Assembly: GCA_965208385.1 (NCBI GenBank)
Contig: CBDBOO010000109.1
Coordinates: forward strand, 86,041-150,040
Reading direction: 5' to 3'
From: Endozoicomonas sp965208385
GTDB lineage: Bacteria > Pseudomonadota > Gammaproteobacteria > Pseudomonadales > Endozoicomonadaceae
DNA: 64,000 nt
Part shown: positions 53,301 to 62,423 of the stretch, one piece after another
Numbering within the stretch: the first letter of the stretch is position 1
Layout of the letters: every line of letters begins with the position of its first letter
Made by a program: the position numbers and the translations under genes
Notes under the pieces: generated by a model
Seen by the model: the letters and a program-made list of their open reading frames with translations, nothing else
What the model was told of the DNA's origin: nothing
Database searches by the model: none

Positions 53301-55603
53301 GTTTGTCGATATCAACAACAGCAAACGGGTGTCGCATAACAGGTATTCCAAAAACGTCCATTGAGTATTCAGACTTCACTGTTAATGTGAGTAATAGCGG
53401 TGGTAGCAGTAGTATAAATGTGAAGTTGGATATCCTGCCTGATTTACCTGTTCTCAATACAATCACTCCGGTAAAACTTGTACAGAATGAGTCGCTTGAT
53501 GTGTTACTGATAAACACGGGTGGGAAAATAGAGCAATGCTCAGTGACACCCGATTTACCACAAGGTTTGTTGTTGAGCACTCTTGATGATGGAAGTGGTT
53601 GTAGAGTTTCCGGGATGCCCACGGAAATTTCCAGTACAGGAGAGTTCCGTGTTACTGCAATAAACAGGCGTGGAAGCGGTAGTGTGGCTTTCTTGCTGAC
53701 TGTTTCAGAATCTTTGCAAAGACCTTTACTTTCCGGTCAGGATTTTGTCGATATTGTCCAGGATCAGCCGGTCAATATTGTGATTGAAAATGCCGGTGGA
53801 ATGATTCAGGAGTGCGAGATAACCCCTTCTCTACCTAGAGGCCTGAGTCTTGAATATGATGAGAGTCAATGTCGTATAACAGGTGTCACCCACAGTGTTT
53901 TTTCCGGAGTTCAGTATACGGTTACTGCTGGAAATGCAGGTGGAACTGATCAGTTTGGTTTTGATCTGTCTGTTCATGTTTCCAGCTATGATGGTGTTGG
54001 TCCAAATCCTGGTGCGTTCGACCATCTGGGTATGATGCTTGAAAACCAGTATGACGAGGTAAACGCTCCACTTATTGGTGTATCCATAAATAATCCTGGT
54101 CTCGCTCTCGCAATGGAGAGTGTTGGTTTCCCCAATCAAATTATTTCTCTGACTCTTGATGACGGGACGGTCATAACTGAATCAGCAGAGCTTGAGGATT
54201 ATTTTAACCTGATTGCGGATAATGATAATTCTAATGTTTATTTAGCCAAGGCACAGGCATTTGATTTTGAATCACAAAGTCATTTCTACCAGCTGGAAGT
54301 GCAATTAGGAGATAAGACGGAAACAGCGCTTGTTCGTTTGTACGATGTACAGCAGGGCACAAACTCTGAAAAATTGAAAATTCATGATTACAGTGAGTTT
54401 TTATCATTCACCCAGGGTGCTATCCAGCCAAACGAAGCTTTATTTGAAAGCATTCAGATTGATTCGGATCAACCGCATAATATTGCCGATCTCAGGGTGT
54501 CCATTGAAGCGGATATCGATGCATCCGAGTCAGTAGACATCGCTTTTGAACGCTTTGACTTTATTGGGCGAATTCATGGTAATAACCATGTGATTAAAAA
54601 TCTGAATATGCCGGCTGGTTTCTTTACATCAAGTCGGGTGTCAGTGGTTGAACATCTTGGTTTGGTTGATTTCACCTCGAAGACCCAGAGCAGTATTATG
54701 CGGTTTGAAGGTTCCCAGAGAGGGGCAAAGCTGAGTTATGTTTCTTTCAGTGGTTATGTCCATAATTCCCTGGGACGATCAAAAACAGAACGACTAAGAT
54801 ACAGTTTACTTGATGATGTTTCCGGCGCTCTGACTCAGGACAGTGTCTATAGCAATATACATCATCGGGCTGATGATGGTGACTTTTTGGGATCTGCGTC
54901 TTCCGGGGCATCTGTTTCTTCATTTCTGGGTAATACCGGTTCAAATATCGGGAGGAAGCTGGAGCATGTTTATGTTAATGGTTCCCTTCATACTGAATCT
55001 ACGAAACCGGTTAACATGATGGCTGGATGTTTATCGGCGAACACTATTTCTGATTTTGCAACAGGTTCGGAAGAATTGTTTTATTGCAGTCAGGATTATC
55101 GGGTCAGTGATAATTTCACGCATTCAAATGGCAGTGCAAGATTCAGGGATACGACGAATGTCGGGATGATCCAGCCGACATCATATTTCAATTCCTATTT
55201 CCCTTCACAGGAACGAAGCAGTGAATCCCAGTGGCGCTTTGTGACCAACAGGAATAACAATCCTGTACCTCGTCTGGTGGGTAACAGTTACAGAGATGTT
55301 GATAATGACGGTGTGGCGGATGATGTTGATGGCGATCCCTATTATGATCGGGTGGTGTGTACGCATAATGAAGGTGGCTGTTATTCCTCGGAAGCGCATG
55401 GTCGTAGTGAGGAAGAGTTCAAGCAAAGTGAAGGCTGGAGTGGGTTATGGGTTTCCAGCGAGCGTTGGGATATTGTGGATGGCGAGTGGCCGGTATTGAC
55501 GGATATGCCCTATCCTCATGAGGAAGGTCAGGTGTGGATGCACAGTTCTGACCCGGGCGTTGTCTATCAGCGTGAAACATACGATGATTATTTGACCCGC
55601 TGA
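50306..55603 (+). CDS. Giant surface lipoprotein with Ig-like repeats and two duplicated GLUG/beta-helix-like modules
   Basis: 1765 residues. A lipoprotein signal with lipobox LLLSAC (Cys 23) is followed by a poly-Gly linker. Layout: four cysteine-pair Ig-like (He_PIG-like) repeats of about 90 residues (about 40-405), module 1 (about 411-948), three more Ig-like repeats (about 960-1225), module 2 (about 1229-1765). Each module holds a GLUG-like motif (FIGRIHGNNHVIKNLNMP), a beta-helix-like stretch and a calcium-type DVDNDGVADDVDGDPYYD near its end. The modules are duplicated at DNA level. It is probably anchored in the outer membrane and exposed, as an adhesin or sugar binder. There are no enzyme motifs. 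It stands alone between divergent PP2C and ugpB. Confidence 0.8.
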   Translation: MDVTGRIVRFGSLILAVLLLSACGGGGGGGGDDGGEQPAPDPSTTMEAPDLPDNITSHNDIEHQSFTVLLNNSGGEIDSCSSNPELPAGVSVNATSAGCEITGQVSTAMNASSYDITASNSSGSDTAQFTLTVNFSVTTPSLADTSVSVVLGESFTEELPNSAGPVASCSSTPRLPDDLNIKVQNNSCVISGSVSEAQSPQKYTITAINRAGTNRSEFTLEVVEQLAVPRLTVESDWSFELNQMVNIIIINNNGGRLSACRIESGVLMAGMTLSKSDESCVIQGQAEAAGSASLIISGSNEAGADNVTLNLTVIDNSIVAPSLGGLTSLTMTVNDSINLTLTNDGHEALQCASQPPLPSGLLVVPVSGSCAIQGEALIESNQKKYSLSASNTGGQNSLEITISVTASSLNAWGDGPDPDDFDHVARIEENWFNEASPPKIQEEGTDQPLLLSALESPVGLIEVVLDNGTVVSDTEQLSGLFGTTINPESGSISIHYGKSFDYEVDSHFYRLKIQLGSKTETVLIRLYDVQQGTSSEKLKIHDYSEFLSFTQGAIQPNEALFEAIQIDSDEPHNIADLRVSIEADIDAFESVDTAFERFDFIGRIHGNNHVIKNLNMPDGFFTSSRVSVVEHLGLVDFTSNTQSSIMRFDGSQRGARLSYVSFSGYVHNSLGRIREERLRYSLLEDVTGALAQDSVYSNIHHQADDGDFSGSASSGATVSSFLGITGSNIGRKLEHVYVNGSLHTESTKPVNMTAGCLSAGANSNFAARPGELFYCSQDYRVSNNFTHSNGNARFRDTTNVGMIQPISYFNFYYPSQERSSESQWRFVTNRNNNPVPRLVGNSYRDVDNDGVADDVDGDPYYDRVVCTHNEGGCYSSEAHGRSEEEFKQSEGWSGQWVSSKRWNIVDGEWPVLTDMPYPHEEGQVWMYSSDPGVVYQRFTYNDYLTDTKPVIPGIVNDEPALLLAPDIGTLYQGQAVDIIIENIAGASYNCRVVPALPDGLSISTTANGCRITGIPKTSIEYSDFTVNVSNSGGSSSINVKLDILPDLPVLNTITPVKLVQNESLDVLLINTGGKIEQCSVTPDLPQGLLLSTLDDGSGCRVSGMPTEISSTGEFRVTAINRRGSGSVAFLLTVSESLQRPLLSGQDFVDIVQDQPVNIVIENAGGMIQECEITPSLPRGLSLEYDESQCRITGVTHSVFSGVQYTVTAGNAGGTDQFGFDLSVHVSSYDGVGPNPGAFDHLGMMLENQYDEVNAPLIGVSINNPGLALAMESVGFPNQIISLTLDDGTVITESAELEDYFNLIADNDNSNVYLAKAQAFDFESQSHFYQLEVQLGDKTETALVRLYDVQQGTNSEKLKIHDYSEFLSFTQGAIQPNEALFESIQIDSDQPHNIADLRVSIEADIDASESVDIAFERFDFIGRIHGNNHVIKNLNMPAGFFTSSRVSVVEHLGLVDFTSKTQSSIMRFEGSQRGAKLSYVSFSGYVHNSLGRSKTERLRYSLLDDVSGALTQDSVYSNIHHRADDGDFLGSASSGASVSSFLGNTGSNIGRKLEHVYVNGSLHTESTKPVNMMAGCLSANTISDFATGSEELFYCSQDYRVSDNFTHSNGSARFRDTTNVGMIQPTSYFNSYFPSQERSSESQWRFVTNRNNNPVPRLVGNSYRDVDNDGVADDVDGDPYYDRVVCTHNEGGCYSSEAHGRSEEEFKQSEGWSGLWVSSERWDIVDGEWPVLTDMPYPHEEGQVWMHSSDPGVVYQRETYDDYLTR
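51840..53146 (+). repeat. Large internal repeat, copy 1
   Basis: Matches 54297-55603 at a constant offset of 2457 bases (819 codons) with high identity over about 1.3 kb, including long exact runs. Weaker similarity extends upstream to about 51538/53995. It encodes module 1 of the lipoprotein. Confidence 0.92.
54297..55603 (+). repeat. Large internal repeat, copy 2
   Basis: Second copy of the lipoprotein module, ending at the stop codon. Differences are mostly single substitutions with no length change, which keeps the 2457-base offset throughout. Confidence 0.92.
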
Positions 55604-55742
55604 GCTATTTGATGACTGAGCTATTTGCTTAGTGAGTATTGGGGGCGTGCCGGGCAGGATTGTCCGCACCCCCGCTTTAATTTTCGTTGAAACAGTTGTA
55701 TAGAAGCTCTGACTGTTAGAGTTTGATTTCAGGATACCATAG

Positions 55743-55760
55743 AGCGGATTTCGGTCCGCT
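55743..55760. terminator. Small hairpin between the lipoprotein gene and ugpB
   Basis: AGCGGA-TTTCGG-TCCGCT, six-base perfect stem, 140 bases after the lipoprotein stop. It is followed by TTAACCTTG, so termination is doubtful. The 346-base gap 55604-55949 also holds the presumed ugpB promoter. Confidence 0.4.
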
Positions 55761-55949
55761 TAACCTTGTTACAAACACCGGCCTTGTACAAAGGGGGTGA
55801 AAGTATTCAGATGTATACAATTCCTGCGGTTTTCTTTTACCTCCATTCCAAAAACGCTGATTGTCACAAAACGTGTGCCAAATCGTCATAAAGATGACAT
55901 CTCTTCCATACAGTATGACATGGCCCCCTATTGGATGAGGAATTTAACC

Positions 55950-57260
55950 ATGTTTAAGGCTCTAATAAGAAAAACAATGGTTGCAGGGGTTGCTGTTACA
56001 GTTTTCAGTACAGCAACTTTAGCAGCGACAGATATAACCCTTTGGCATGCAATGGGTGGTCGTAATGGTGAAGTAGTCAGTGAAATAGCAGACCGTTTTA
56101 ACAAGAGTCAGAACAAGTATCATTTAACGGCTATTAATAAGGGCGGTTATGAAGATACCATGACGGCAGGCATTGCCGCATTCCGTGCTAAACAGGCGCC
56201 TGATATCATTCAGATATTTGATGCTGGCGCTGCCACTATCATTAATGCTAAAGGTGCTGTCTATCCAGTTCAGCAATTGCTGGAAGATAATGGTACGTCA
56301 TTTGACAGTAATGATTATATTTCAGGTGTTCGTAATTTCTACGCAGACTCTGCTGGTAAGATGATCGGTTTGCCTTTCAATAGTTCAACACCTTTATTGT
56401 ATTTTAATAAAGATGCACTGAAGGCGGCTGGCCTTTCAACACCTCCTGCAACCTGGGAAGAGTTTGAAGCCATGGCGCCCAAGCTCAAGGCTGCAGGCTA
56501 CACTGCCCTGGCTCAGTCGCACAGCCCATGGATTTTTTCTGAGAACTTCCATTCACGTCATAATATCCCGCTGGCTACAGGCAATAACGGATATGACAGC
56601 ACTGATGTCAAAATCCTCTATAACAACGATCAGTTGAAAATGCACTGGTCGAAAGTAAAGGAATGGCTGGATAAAGATTACTACGGCTATTATGGTCGTG
56701 CATGGGGTGACAATCAGGACGCTTTTGTACAGCAGAAAGTGGCTATGTGGCTGGGTTCTTCTGGCTCTTTCGGTAACCTGAGAAAAGCAGCTCAGTTCGA
56801 TTTTGGCACTACGTATCTTCCATACTGGAACAGTATTACATCGAAACCGAAAAGTACCTTTATTGGTGGTGCTGCTCTGTTCAGTTTTGCCGGTCATTCC
56901 AGCGAACGTTATAAAGGTGCTGCAGAGTTTTATAAATTCCTGATCAGGCCTGAAATCCAATTGCATTGGCATAAAGAGACTGGTTATGTGCCAATCACCA
57001 CGGCAGCTTACAAACTGGCCAAGGAAAGTGGCTATTATCAGGAATCCCCTGATGCAGAAGTGGGGATTTTACAGTTAAGTCAGGAAGGTGGTGAATGGTC
57101 CAAGGGTTATCGCCTGGGTTACTATGTTCAGATTCGCGAAAGTCTGTTCAAAAACTACGAAGAAATTCTGTCTGGCAAAGCATCTGTTGATTCTGCCTTC
57201 AACTCTATAGAAAAAGAATCCAACAAACTGCTCGCTCGTTTTAAGAGAACCTATAAATAA
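55950..57260 (+). CDS. ugpB: Periplasmic substrate-binding protein, UgpB type
   Basis: 436 residues from the ATG at 55950; the frame is open 51 codons further up, but only this start gives a Sec signal (MFKALIRKTMVAGVAVTVFS, cleavage near LAA). Family 1 binding protein: ITLWHAMGGRNGEVVSEIAD then RFNKSQ, YVPITTAAYKLAKE and YYVQIRESLFKNYEEILSGK are UgpB features. It should bind sn-glycerol-3-phosphate or its diesters and pass them to UgpAEC. First gene of ugpBAEC; the 234-base gap before ugpA contains a hairpin. Confidence 0.9.
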   Translation: MFKALIRKTMVAGVAVTVFSTATLAATDITLWHAMGGRNGEVVSEIADRFNKSQNKYHLTAINKGGYEDTMTAGIAAFRAKQAPDIIQIFDAGAATIINAKGAVYPVQQLLEDNGTSFDSNDYISGVRNFYADSAGKMIGLPFNSSTPLLYFNKDALKAAGLSTPPATWEEFEAMAPKLKAAGYTALAQSHSPWIFSENFHSRHNIPLATGNNGYDSTDVKILYNNDQLKMHWSKVKEWLDKDYYGYYGRAWGDNQDAFVQQKVAMWLGSSGSFGNLRKAAQFDFGTTYLPYWNSITSKPKSTFIGGAALFSFAGHSSERYKGAAEFYKFLIRPEIQLHWHKETGYVPITTAAYKLAKESGYYQESPDAEVGILQLSQEGGEWSKGYRLGYYVQIRESLFKNYEEILSGKASVDSAFNSIEKESNKLLARFKRTYK

Positions 57261-57440
57261 TACCATTTCCAAATTCTGATTATGCTATTGCGCTGCCTTT
57301 TCAGATTCAGATCCTGCGTTGGAGTTTCTCGTCATAGCAACTACGGCTGTGAATTGTGACTCCACCTTGTTTCTGAGCTTGAAAAGCCATGCTCAAACGC
57401 TTGTTAGAAACGGGCAGTGGTAGAAGTGGTGTCGCTGTAG

Positions 57441-57460
57441 GACGATGGCAATACATCGTC
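57441..57460 (+). promoter_or_regulatory. Intercistronic hairpin between ugpB and ugpA
   Basis: GACGATG-GCAATA-CATCGTC, a perfect seven-base stem with a six-base loop. Hairpins in this position commonly protect the abundant binding-protein message and lower permease expression. Function inferred. Confidence 0.4.
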
Positions 57461-57494
57461 GTTCTTTATCTATTCAAATTAAGAAGAAAGGCCT

Positions 57495-58373
57495 GTGCAG
57501 AAAATACAGTTCAAACACAGTGCGGTACCCTATTTATTTGTTGCGCCGCAAATATTGATCATTATGGTATTTTTCCTTTGGCCAGCCGCTCAAGCTGTAC
57601 ATCAATCCTTCCTTCTTGAAGATGCCTTTGGACTCTCCAGTGAATTTGTTGGTTTCTTGAATTATCAGGAGATTTTTGACGATCCGGAGTATTTCGAATC
57701 AGCCCTCTTTACCCTGTTTTACGCAGGGATGGTGACTTTTTTATCTATTGGCATAGCGCTTCTGCTGGCAGTGCAGGCCAATGATGTAATTCACGGTGCC
57801 AGTACTTACAAAACCCTTTTAATGTGGGCTTATGCCATAGCACCACCTGCAGCAGGTTTGATGGGGAGTTTGTTGTTCAGCCCGTTGATCGGAGATTTAT
57901 ATGCTTTGATTAATTCAATGGGAATTGATTTTAACCATAACCAGAATGGATCAGATGCAATATTCATTATCGTTTTAATTGCTGTCTGGAAACAAATCAG
58001 TATCAACTTTATATTCTTTTTATCAGGGCTTCAGGGTATTCCAAATTCAGTATTGGAGGCTGCTCGAATAGATTGCCCCAGTACCATTAAACGATTTTGG
58101 ACAATTACGTTTCCCTTATTAGCACCGACTACGTTTTTTCTGCTGGTTATCAATACAACCTACGCATTCTTTGAGACATTCGGGATTATAGATGTCACTA
58201 CACGGGGAGGCCCCGGCTCATCAACGAACACTCTGGTATACAAGGTTTATACAGATGGCTTTCTGGGTGCTGACCTTGGCAGTAGTGCGGCTCAGTCTGT
58301 TATTTTAATGGTGTTTGTACTGGCACTGACTGTTTTTCAATTCCGCTTTATTGAGAAAAAGGTGCACTACTGA
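57495..58373 (+). CDS. ugpA: ABC transporter permease UgpA
   Basis: 292 residues from a GTG start (MQKIQFKHSAVPYLFVAPQI). Six membrane segments, the first at about 12-32. The EAA loop LEAARIDCPSTIKRFWTITF then PLLAPTT contacts the ATPase. TRGGPGSSTNTLVYKVYTDG is characteristic of sugar/glycerol-phosphate permeases. It is the partner of UgpE, whose gene starts two bases after its stop. Confidence 0.93.
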   Translation: MQKIQFKHSAVPYLFVAPQILIIMVFFLWPAAQAVHQSFLLEDAFGLSSEFVGFLNYQEIFDDPEYFESALFTLFYAGMVTFLSIGIALLLAVQANDVIHGASTYKTLLMWAYAIAPPAAGLMGSLLFSPLIGDLYALINSMGIDFNHNQNGSDAIFIIVLIAVWKQISINFIFFLSGLQGIPNSVLEAARIDCPSTIKRFWTITFPLLAPTTFFLLVINTTYAFFETFGIIDVTTRGGPGSSTNTLVYKVYTDGFLGADLGSSAAQSVILMVFVLALTVFQFRFIEKKVHY

Positions 58374-58375
58374 TT

Positions 58376-59287
58376 ATGAACAACTCAATGAATGATTCCG
58401 GAATAATTTTACGCCCTACGGGTCGAAGCCAAAGAGTATTGAAACAGTACATCCGTCATTTTATACGACATGGAATACTTGTTTCGGGTGCGTTGTTTCT
58501 GACCATGCCATTGTGGATCGCTTTTATGTCCTCTACGCACAGTCCGGAAGTGCTCTTTCGTTCAGGGCTGCAGTTTCTACCGGGTGATCATGGTGTGGAA
58601 ACCTATCGGGAGCTGTTTACCATTGCGAGTGGAATACTGCCCGCTTCTGCTTTCGATATGCTAATGAATAGCCTTATTCTCGGTGTTGGATTTGCCGTTG
58701 GCAAAGTCGTCATTTCAATGCTTGCAGCCTATGGATTAGTGTACTTTCGCTTTCCACTGGCCACACCGCTGTTCTGGATGATTTTTACTACGCTGCTGCT
58801 GCCCCTGGAGGTACGCATTATTCCTTCTTATCAGGTTGTCGCTGACTTGGGGATGCTGAATACATACGGTGGTTTAATCATTCCCCTGATCGCCTCTGCC
58901 ACCGGTACGTTCTTTTTCCGACAATATTATCGTTCTATTCCGGCCGAACTGATGGAGGCTGCACGAATCGATAATGCGGGGCCAGTTCGTTTCTTCCTGG
59001 ACATCCTTATACCGCTTTCAAAAACAATGATTGCAGCCATCTTTATTATTATGTTTGTGGTTGGCTGGAATCAATACCTCTGGCCATTATTGATGACGAC
59101 AGATCCAGACTATTATACGGTCGTTATTGGCATCCGGCAGATTTTTCAAACGCTTTATGAGGGTGGTGATTTACCCCAGTTTAATCTGGCATTTGGCCTG
59201 ACTATTCTGGCAACACTTCCACCGGTTCTCGTGGTGATTGTATTCCAGAACATGTTTATTAAAGGTCTGGTTGAGTCAGAGAAATAA
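58376..59287 (+). CDS. ugpE: ABC transporter permease UgpE
   Basis: 303 residues. It has a 30-residue polar N-terminus, six membrane segments, and the EAA loop LMEAARIDNAGPVRFFLDIL then IPLSKT. VGWNQYLWPLLMTTDPDYYT is a UgpE signature. It forms the channel with UgpA. The ugpC ATG follows 10 bases after the stop. Confidence 0.93.
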   Translation: MNNSMNDSGIILRPTGRSQRVLKQYIRHFIRHGILVSGALFLTMPLWIAFMSSTHSPEVLFRSGLQFLPGDHGVETYRELFTIASGILPASAFDMLMNSLILGVGFAVGKVVISMLAAYGLVYFRFPLATPLFWMIFTTLLLPLEVRIIPSYQVVADLGMLNTYGGLIIPLIASATGTFFFRQYYRSIPAELMEAARIDNAGPVRFFLDILIPLSKTMIAAIFIIMFVVGWNQYLWPLLMTTDPDYYTVVIGIRQIFQTLYEGGDLPQFNLAFGLTILATLPPVLVVIVFQNMFIKGLVESEK

Positions 59288-59297
59288 GGAAAAAACA

Positions 59298-60434
59298 ATG
59301 GCAAACGTCACTCTGAGTAACATAGAAAAGAATTATCCCAATGGTTTTCACGCTATTAAAGGTGTGGATCTCAATATAAATGACGGAGAACTGCTGGTGG
59401 TTGTGGGTCCCTCAGGATGCGGGAAATCAACACTGCTGCGAATGATTGCGGGACTGGAAACCATCAGTGCCGGTGAGTTGTCTATTGATCATCAAGTTGT
59501 GAATCAGCTTGAACCCGCTGAACGGGATATTGCCATGGTATTCCAGAATTATGCGCTATATCCCCATATGAGCGTGTATAAGAATATGGCTTACGGTTTG
59601 AAAAATCGAAAGGTATCGGCGGATGAAATTGAGCGTCGAGTCAACGAGGTCGCTACTATTCTGGAGCTGGATCAACTGCTCAACCGCAAACCCTCTCAGT
59701 TGTCGGGCGGTCAGCGGCAACGTGTGGCGATGGGGCGTGCCATTGTTCGAAAACCAAAAGTTTTTCTTTTTGACGAACCCTTATCGAACCTTGACGCAAA
59801 ACTGCGGGGTCAAATGCGCATTGAAATCAAACAGCTTCAGAGAAGGCTGTCGACCACGGCAATCTACGTAACTCATGATCAGGTTGAAGCCATGACTCTG
59901 GCCGACAGGCTGGTAGTCATGAACAATGGCATTCCAGAGCAGATCGGAACCCCCGCTGAACTGTACAATCAACCGGAAACCCTTTTTGTTGCTGGTTTTC
60001 TGGGTACACCCTCTATCAACCTCTTTGCAGGCACATTGACGCCAAACGGTTTCTCTCTGCCTGATAATCACAGAATACACCTGACTGCCCGAACGGCAGA
60101 TAAGCCCGCAACGTTGGGAGTTCGTGCAGAGGATTTGCGTCTTTGCGCGCAAGATGAAGCCGACTTTGAAATGGTGATTGAGTTGGTTGAGCATCTTGGC
60201 TCAGAAATGCTCGCTATTGGAAAACTCAAAGGAACTCAGCAAAAGATTACGGCCCGGTTGAAAAAAACCTGTGATGCTGTGGAGGGTGACATTCTGCCAC
60301 TGTCTATTGATCGCAATCACTGGCACTGGTTTGATACTGAAACGGGTAGACGCTTCACTCCCGCATTGCATAGGTCGCAATCACTATCGGTTTTGACACA
60401 AAGAAAGCAAAGTAAGGGGCATTCATATATTTAA
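59298..60434 (+). CDS. ugpC: ABC transporter ATP-binding protein UgpC
   Basis: 378 residues from the ATG at 59298 with AAGGAA before it; the frame is open 20 codons earlier, inside ugpE. Walker A VVGPSGCGKSTLLRM, Q loop MVFQNYALYPHMSVY, signature LSGGQRQRVAMGRAIVR, Walker B VFLFDEPLSNLDAKLR and the H loop YVTHDQVEAMTLAD are intact. The C-terminal MalK-type regulatory domain follows (LGVRAEDLRL). The tail from about residue 345 is unusual and polar. Confidence 0.95.
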   Translation: MANVTLSNIEKNYPNGFHAIKGVDLNINDGELLVVVGPSGCGKSTLLRMIAGLETISAGELSIDHQVVNQLEPAERDIAMVFQNYALYPHMSVYKNMAYGLKNRKVSADEIERRVNEVATILELDQLLNRKPSQLSGGQRQRVAMGRAIVRKPKVFLFDEPLSNLDAKLRGQMRIEIKQLQRRLSTTAIYVTHDQVEAMTLADRLVVMNNGIPEQIGTPAELYNQPETLFVAGFLGTPSINLFAGTLTPNGFSLPDNHRIHLTARTADKPATLGVRAEDLRLCAQDEADFEMVIELVEHLGSEMLAIGKLKGTQQKITARLKKTCDAVEGDILPLSIDRNHWHWFDTETGRRFTPALHRSQSLSVLTQRKQSKGHSYI

Positions 60435-60481
60435 TCTGCTCGATCATTTCCTATCACTGTTTTCAGCCCAGGGAAAAATAT

Positions 60482-60598
60482 ATGGATGATCCAAAATTGT
60501 TCATGCAATCGTGGGGCATGCAGCTTGAGTTAGCTTCATACCCAAATGGTAAAGCTTATGATAATAAAATATCTCTCAGAGCATTTGATCCAAGATGA
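60482..60598 (+). CDS. Possible 38-residue peptide
   Basis: A short frame with AGGGA nine bases before the ATG: MDDPKLFMQSWGMQLELASY then PNGKAYDNKISLRAFDPR. It follows ugpC closely and may be a remnant. No family recognised. The remaining 200 bases before the DUF1501 pseudogene hold only a hairpin. Confidence 0.25.
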   Translation: MDDPKLFMQSWGMQLELASYPNGKAYDNKISLRAFDPR

Positions 60599-60744
60599 AA
60601 ACCACATGAATAGTTAAGTAGCTAAGCAAATGAAATAATGTATTTTCTGTCTTCATTCCAGCAAGGGCTGGCAGGCCACCAGAAAAAGCAATTGATCTCG
60701 TAATGTACCGGGCTTGAAAAGTAACGTCAGGCGGGAAACGAGTC

Positions 60745-60773
60745 AGTGCTGAGACAACGTCTGAATCAGCACT
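60745..60773. terminator. Hairpin between ugpC and the DUF1501 pseudogene
   Basis: AGTGCTGA (60745-60752) pairs with TCAGCACT (60766-60773), followed by TTAGTTG. It lies between convergent transcription units and probably serves as terminator. Confidence 0.5.
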
Positions 60774-60808
60774 TTAGTTGGAAAGTCGTGTTGATTAAGT
60801 GATCATGA

Positions 60809-62359
60809 TCAACTGCCAAGAAATCCCATGTCCGAAGAAGAAAAATTCCCGAGATTGGGGAAAAATTCCCGGAGCTGGGATTCACTGAAGTTACCATACC
60901 AGCGTGCCAGGGTGGCTCCGAATTGATCAACTGATGTGGTTGGTATGATTCGGCCATTTCCGTAATCATCGGGTCCGCCGATAATCAAATCCGGATAGAG
61001 TCCGTACATATTAGATCCGTTCACAGCCCCTCCCATGATCAGCTGATTACCCCCCCAGCCATGGTCGCTGCCATCACCGTTGCTGGTTAAAGTACGACCG
61101 AAGTCGGCAGCAGTAAATGTTGTGACTGAATTTTGCACACCCAGTTCTTCGGTAACATCGTTGAAGCTGGTCAGTGCTTCGCTCAGCAAGGATAATTGTG
61201 CGGGATGACGTATGAGTTGCTCGCCATGGGTATCCCAGCCGCCAAGTGCAACGAAGAATATTTGTCTGGATGTGTCTAATGCACTTCGGGCCTGTATCAT
61301 CTCGGCAACCATTCTGAGACTCTGCGCCAGAGGGTTGCCCTGTGCAAAGTCGGTGCTTAAACCTGACTGTCCTGCCAATGCAGCATTGACCTGCTCGCCA
61401 ATATCCCGGGCCCGTAATTGCGCCGTGCTGTATTGATCACTGAATAGATGGTTGCCTGATTGTGCGAGGATATCATTAAAGGCCTGGGCTCTGGCGCGTT
61501 CCCGGGCAGAGCTACTGTTAGCATCCAGATTATCCAAGGTAACAACGCCACCGCTGGTCATAACCTAGGGCGTGCTATTTAGTCCTGTTTGCCAGAGATT
61601 GGAGCCTGCTACAGATATATTCATCGATAGTTGCTGGCTATTTTGTGAGGACTCCAGTAGATCGTTCCCGGGCAGAGCTACTGTTAGCATCCAGATTATC
61701 CAAGGTAACAACGCCACCGCTGGTCATAACCTAGGGCGTGCTATTTAGTCCTGTTTGCCAGAGATTGGAGCCTGCTACAGATATATTCATCGATAGTTGC
61801 TGGCTATTTTGTGAGGACTCCAGTAGATCCGCCATTCTGCCGGACCATCCAACCGGTGCTCCGGTATCGTTACGGGAATCCATCCAGAAATTTTGCTGGC
61901 TGTTATGGGAGAACAGCTGTGGAGGCAAAACAGCGGTTTTTTCTGTATTGCCTGTTGGCTGGTAGGTTCGATCAATGCCCCAACATTGGCGGCCACGGCC
62001 AATTGCCCCTTGCTAAACAGGGACTGGACTCCAGGCATTGACGGGTGGAACCCATACTGCTTACCATCGGATGTGTTGGCTGAGACAGGGAGAATGTCAG
62101 CCTGGGGGACGGCAAGATTTTTCCTTGCATCGGCGTAGAGGTCATACTCTGTGTTGCCTCGAGGTACAAGCATATTAAATGAATCATTACCTCCAAAAAG
62201 AAAAATACAGACCAGTGCCTTATATTCTGAGCTTGGCTCTGTAGCCATGGCATTAGCCAGATTCAGGCTGCCAATATTGGCATAAATTCCAGCCCCCATA
62301 GATGCTTTGGCAACACCCGCCAGAAATCGGCGACGATTGATATTTTATGAATTATTCAT
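60809..62359 (-). pseudogene. DUF1501 family Tat-exported protein, inactivated
   Basis: From the ATG at 62359 the frame meets a TAA at codon 5, then reads NRRRFLAGVAKASMGAGIYA, a twin-arginine-type signal. LVCIFLFGGNDSFNMLVPRG and NVGALIEPTSQQAIQ are DUF1501 features. Near 61935 an A run causes a frameshift. LFSHNSQQNFWMDSRNDTGA follows in the new frame and ends at an in-frame TAG (61731). A 166-base tandem duplication then breaks the frame again. The C-terminal part (TFTAADFGRTLTSNGDGSDH then GWGGNQLIMGG) is intact from 61561. At least four lesions, so it is dead. DUF1501 proteins are secreted and accompany DUF1800 proteins. Confidence 0.88.
61498..61829. repeat. 166-base tandem duplication in the DUF1501 pseudogene
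   Basis: 61498-61663 is repeated at 61664-61829 without visible difference (both begin GTTCCCGGGCAGAGC at their second or third base). 166 is not a multiple of three, so it shifts the frame. Confidence 0.92.
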
Positions 62360-62423
62360 CGTTTTATCTCTGAACTGCATATTCTGATGAGGTGATTATC
62401 AGAGCCAGTGCTTCATTGACCCG

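Noticed and set aside
57261..57275. ATACCATTTCC at the end of ugpB, identical to the IS630 left end
   Set aside because: Similarity stops after about 11 bases and no inverted partner or transposase remnant is near; probably chance.
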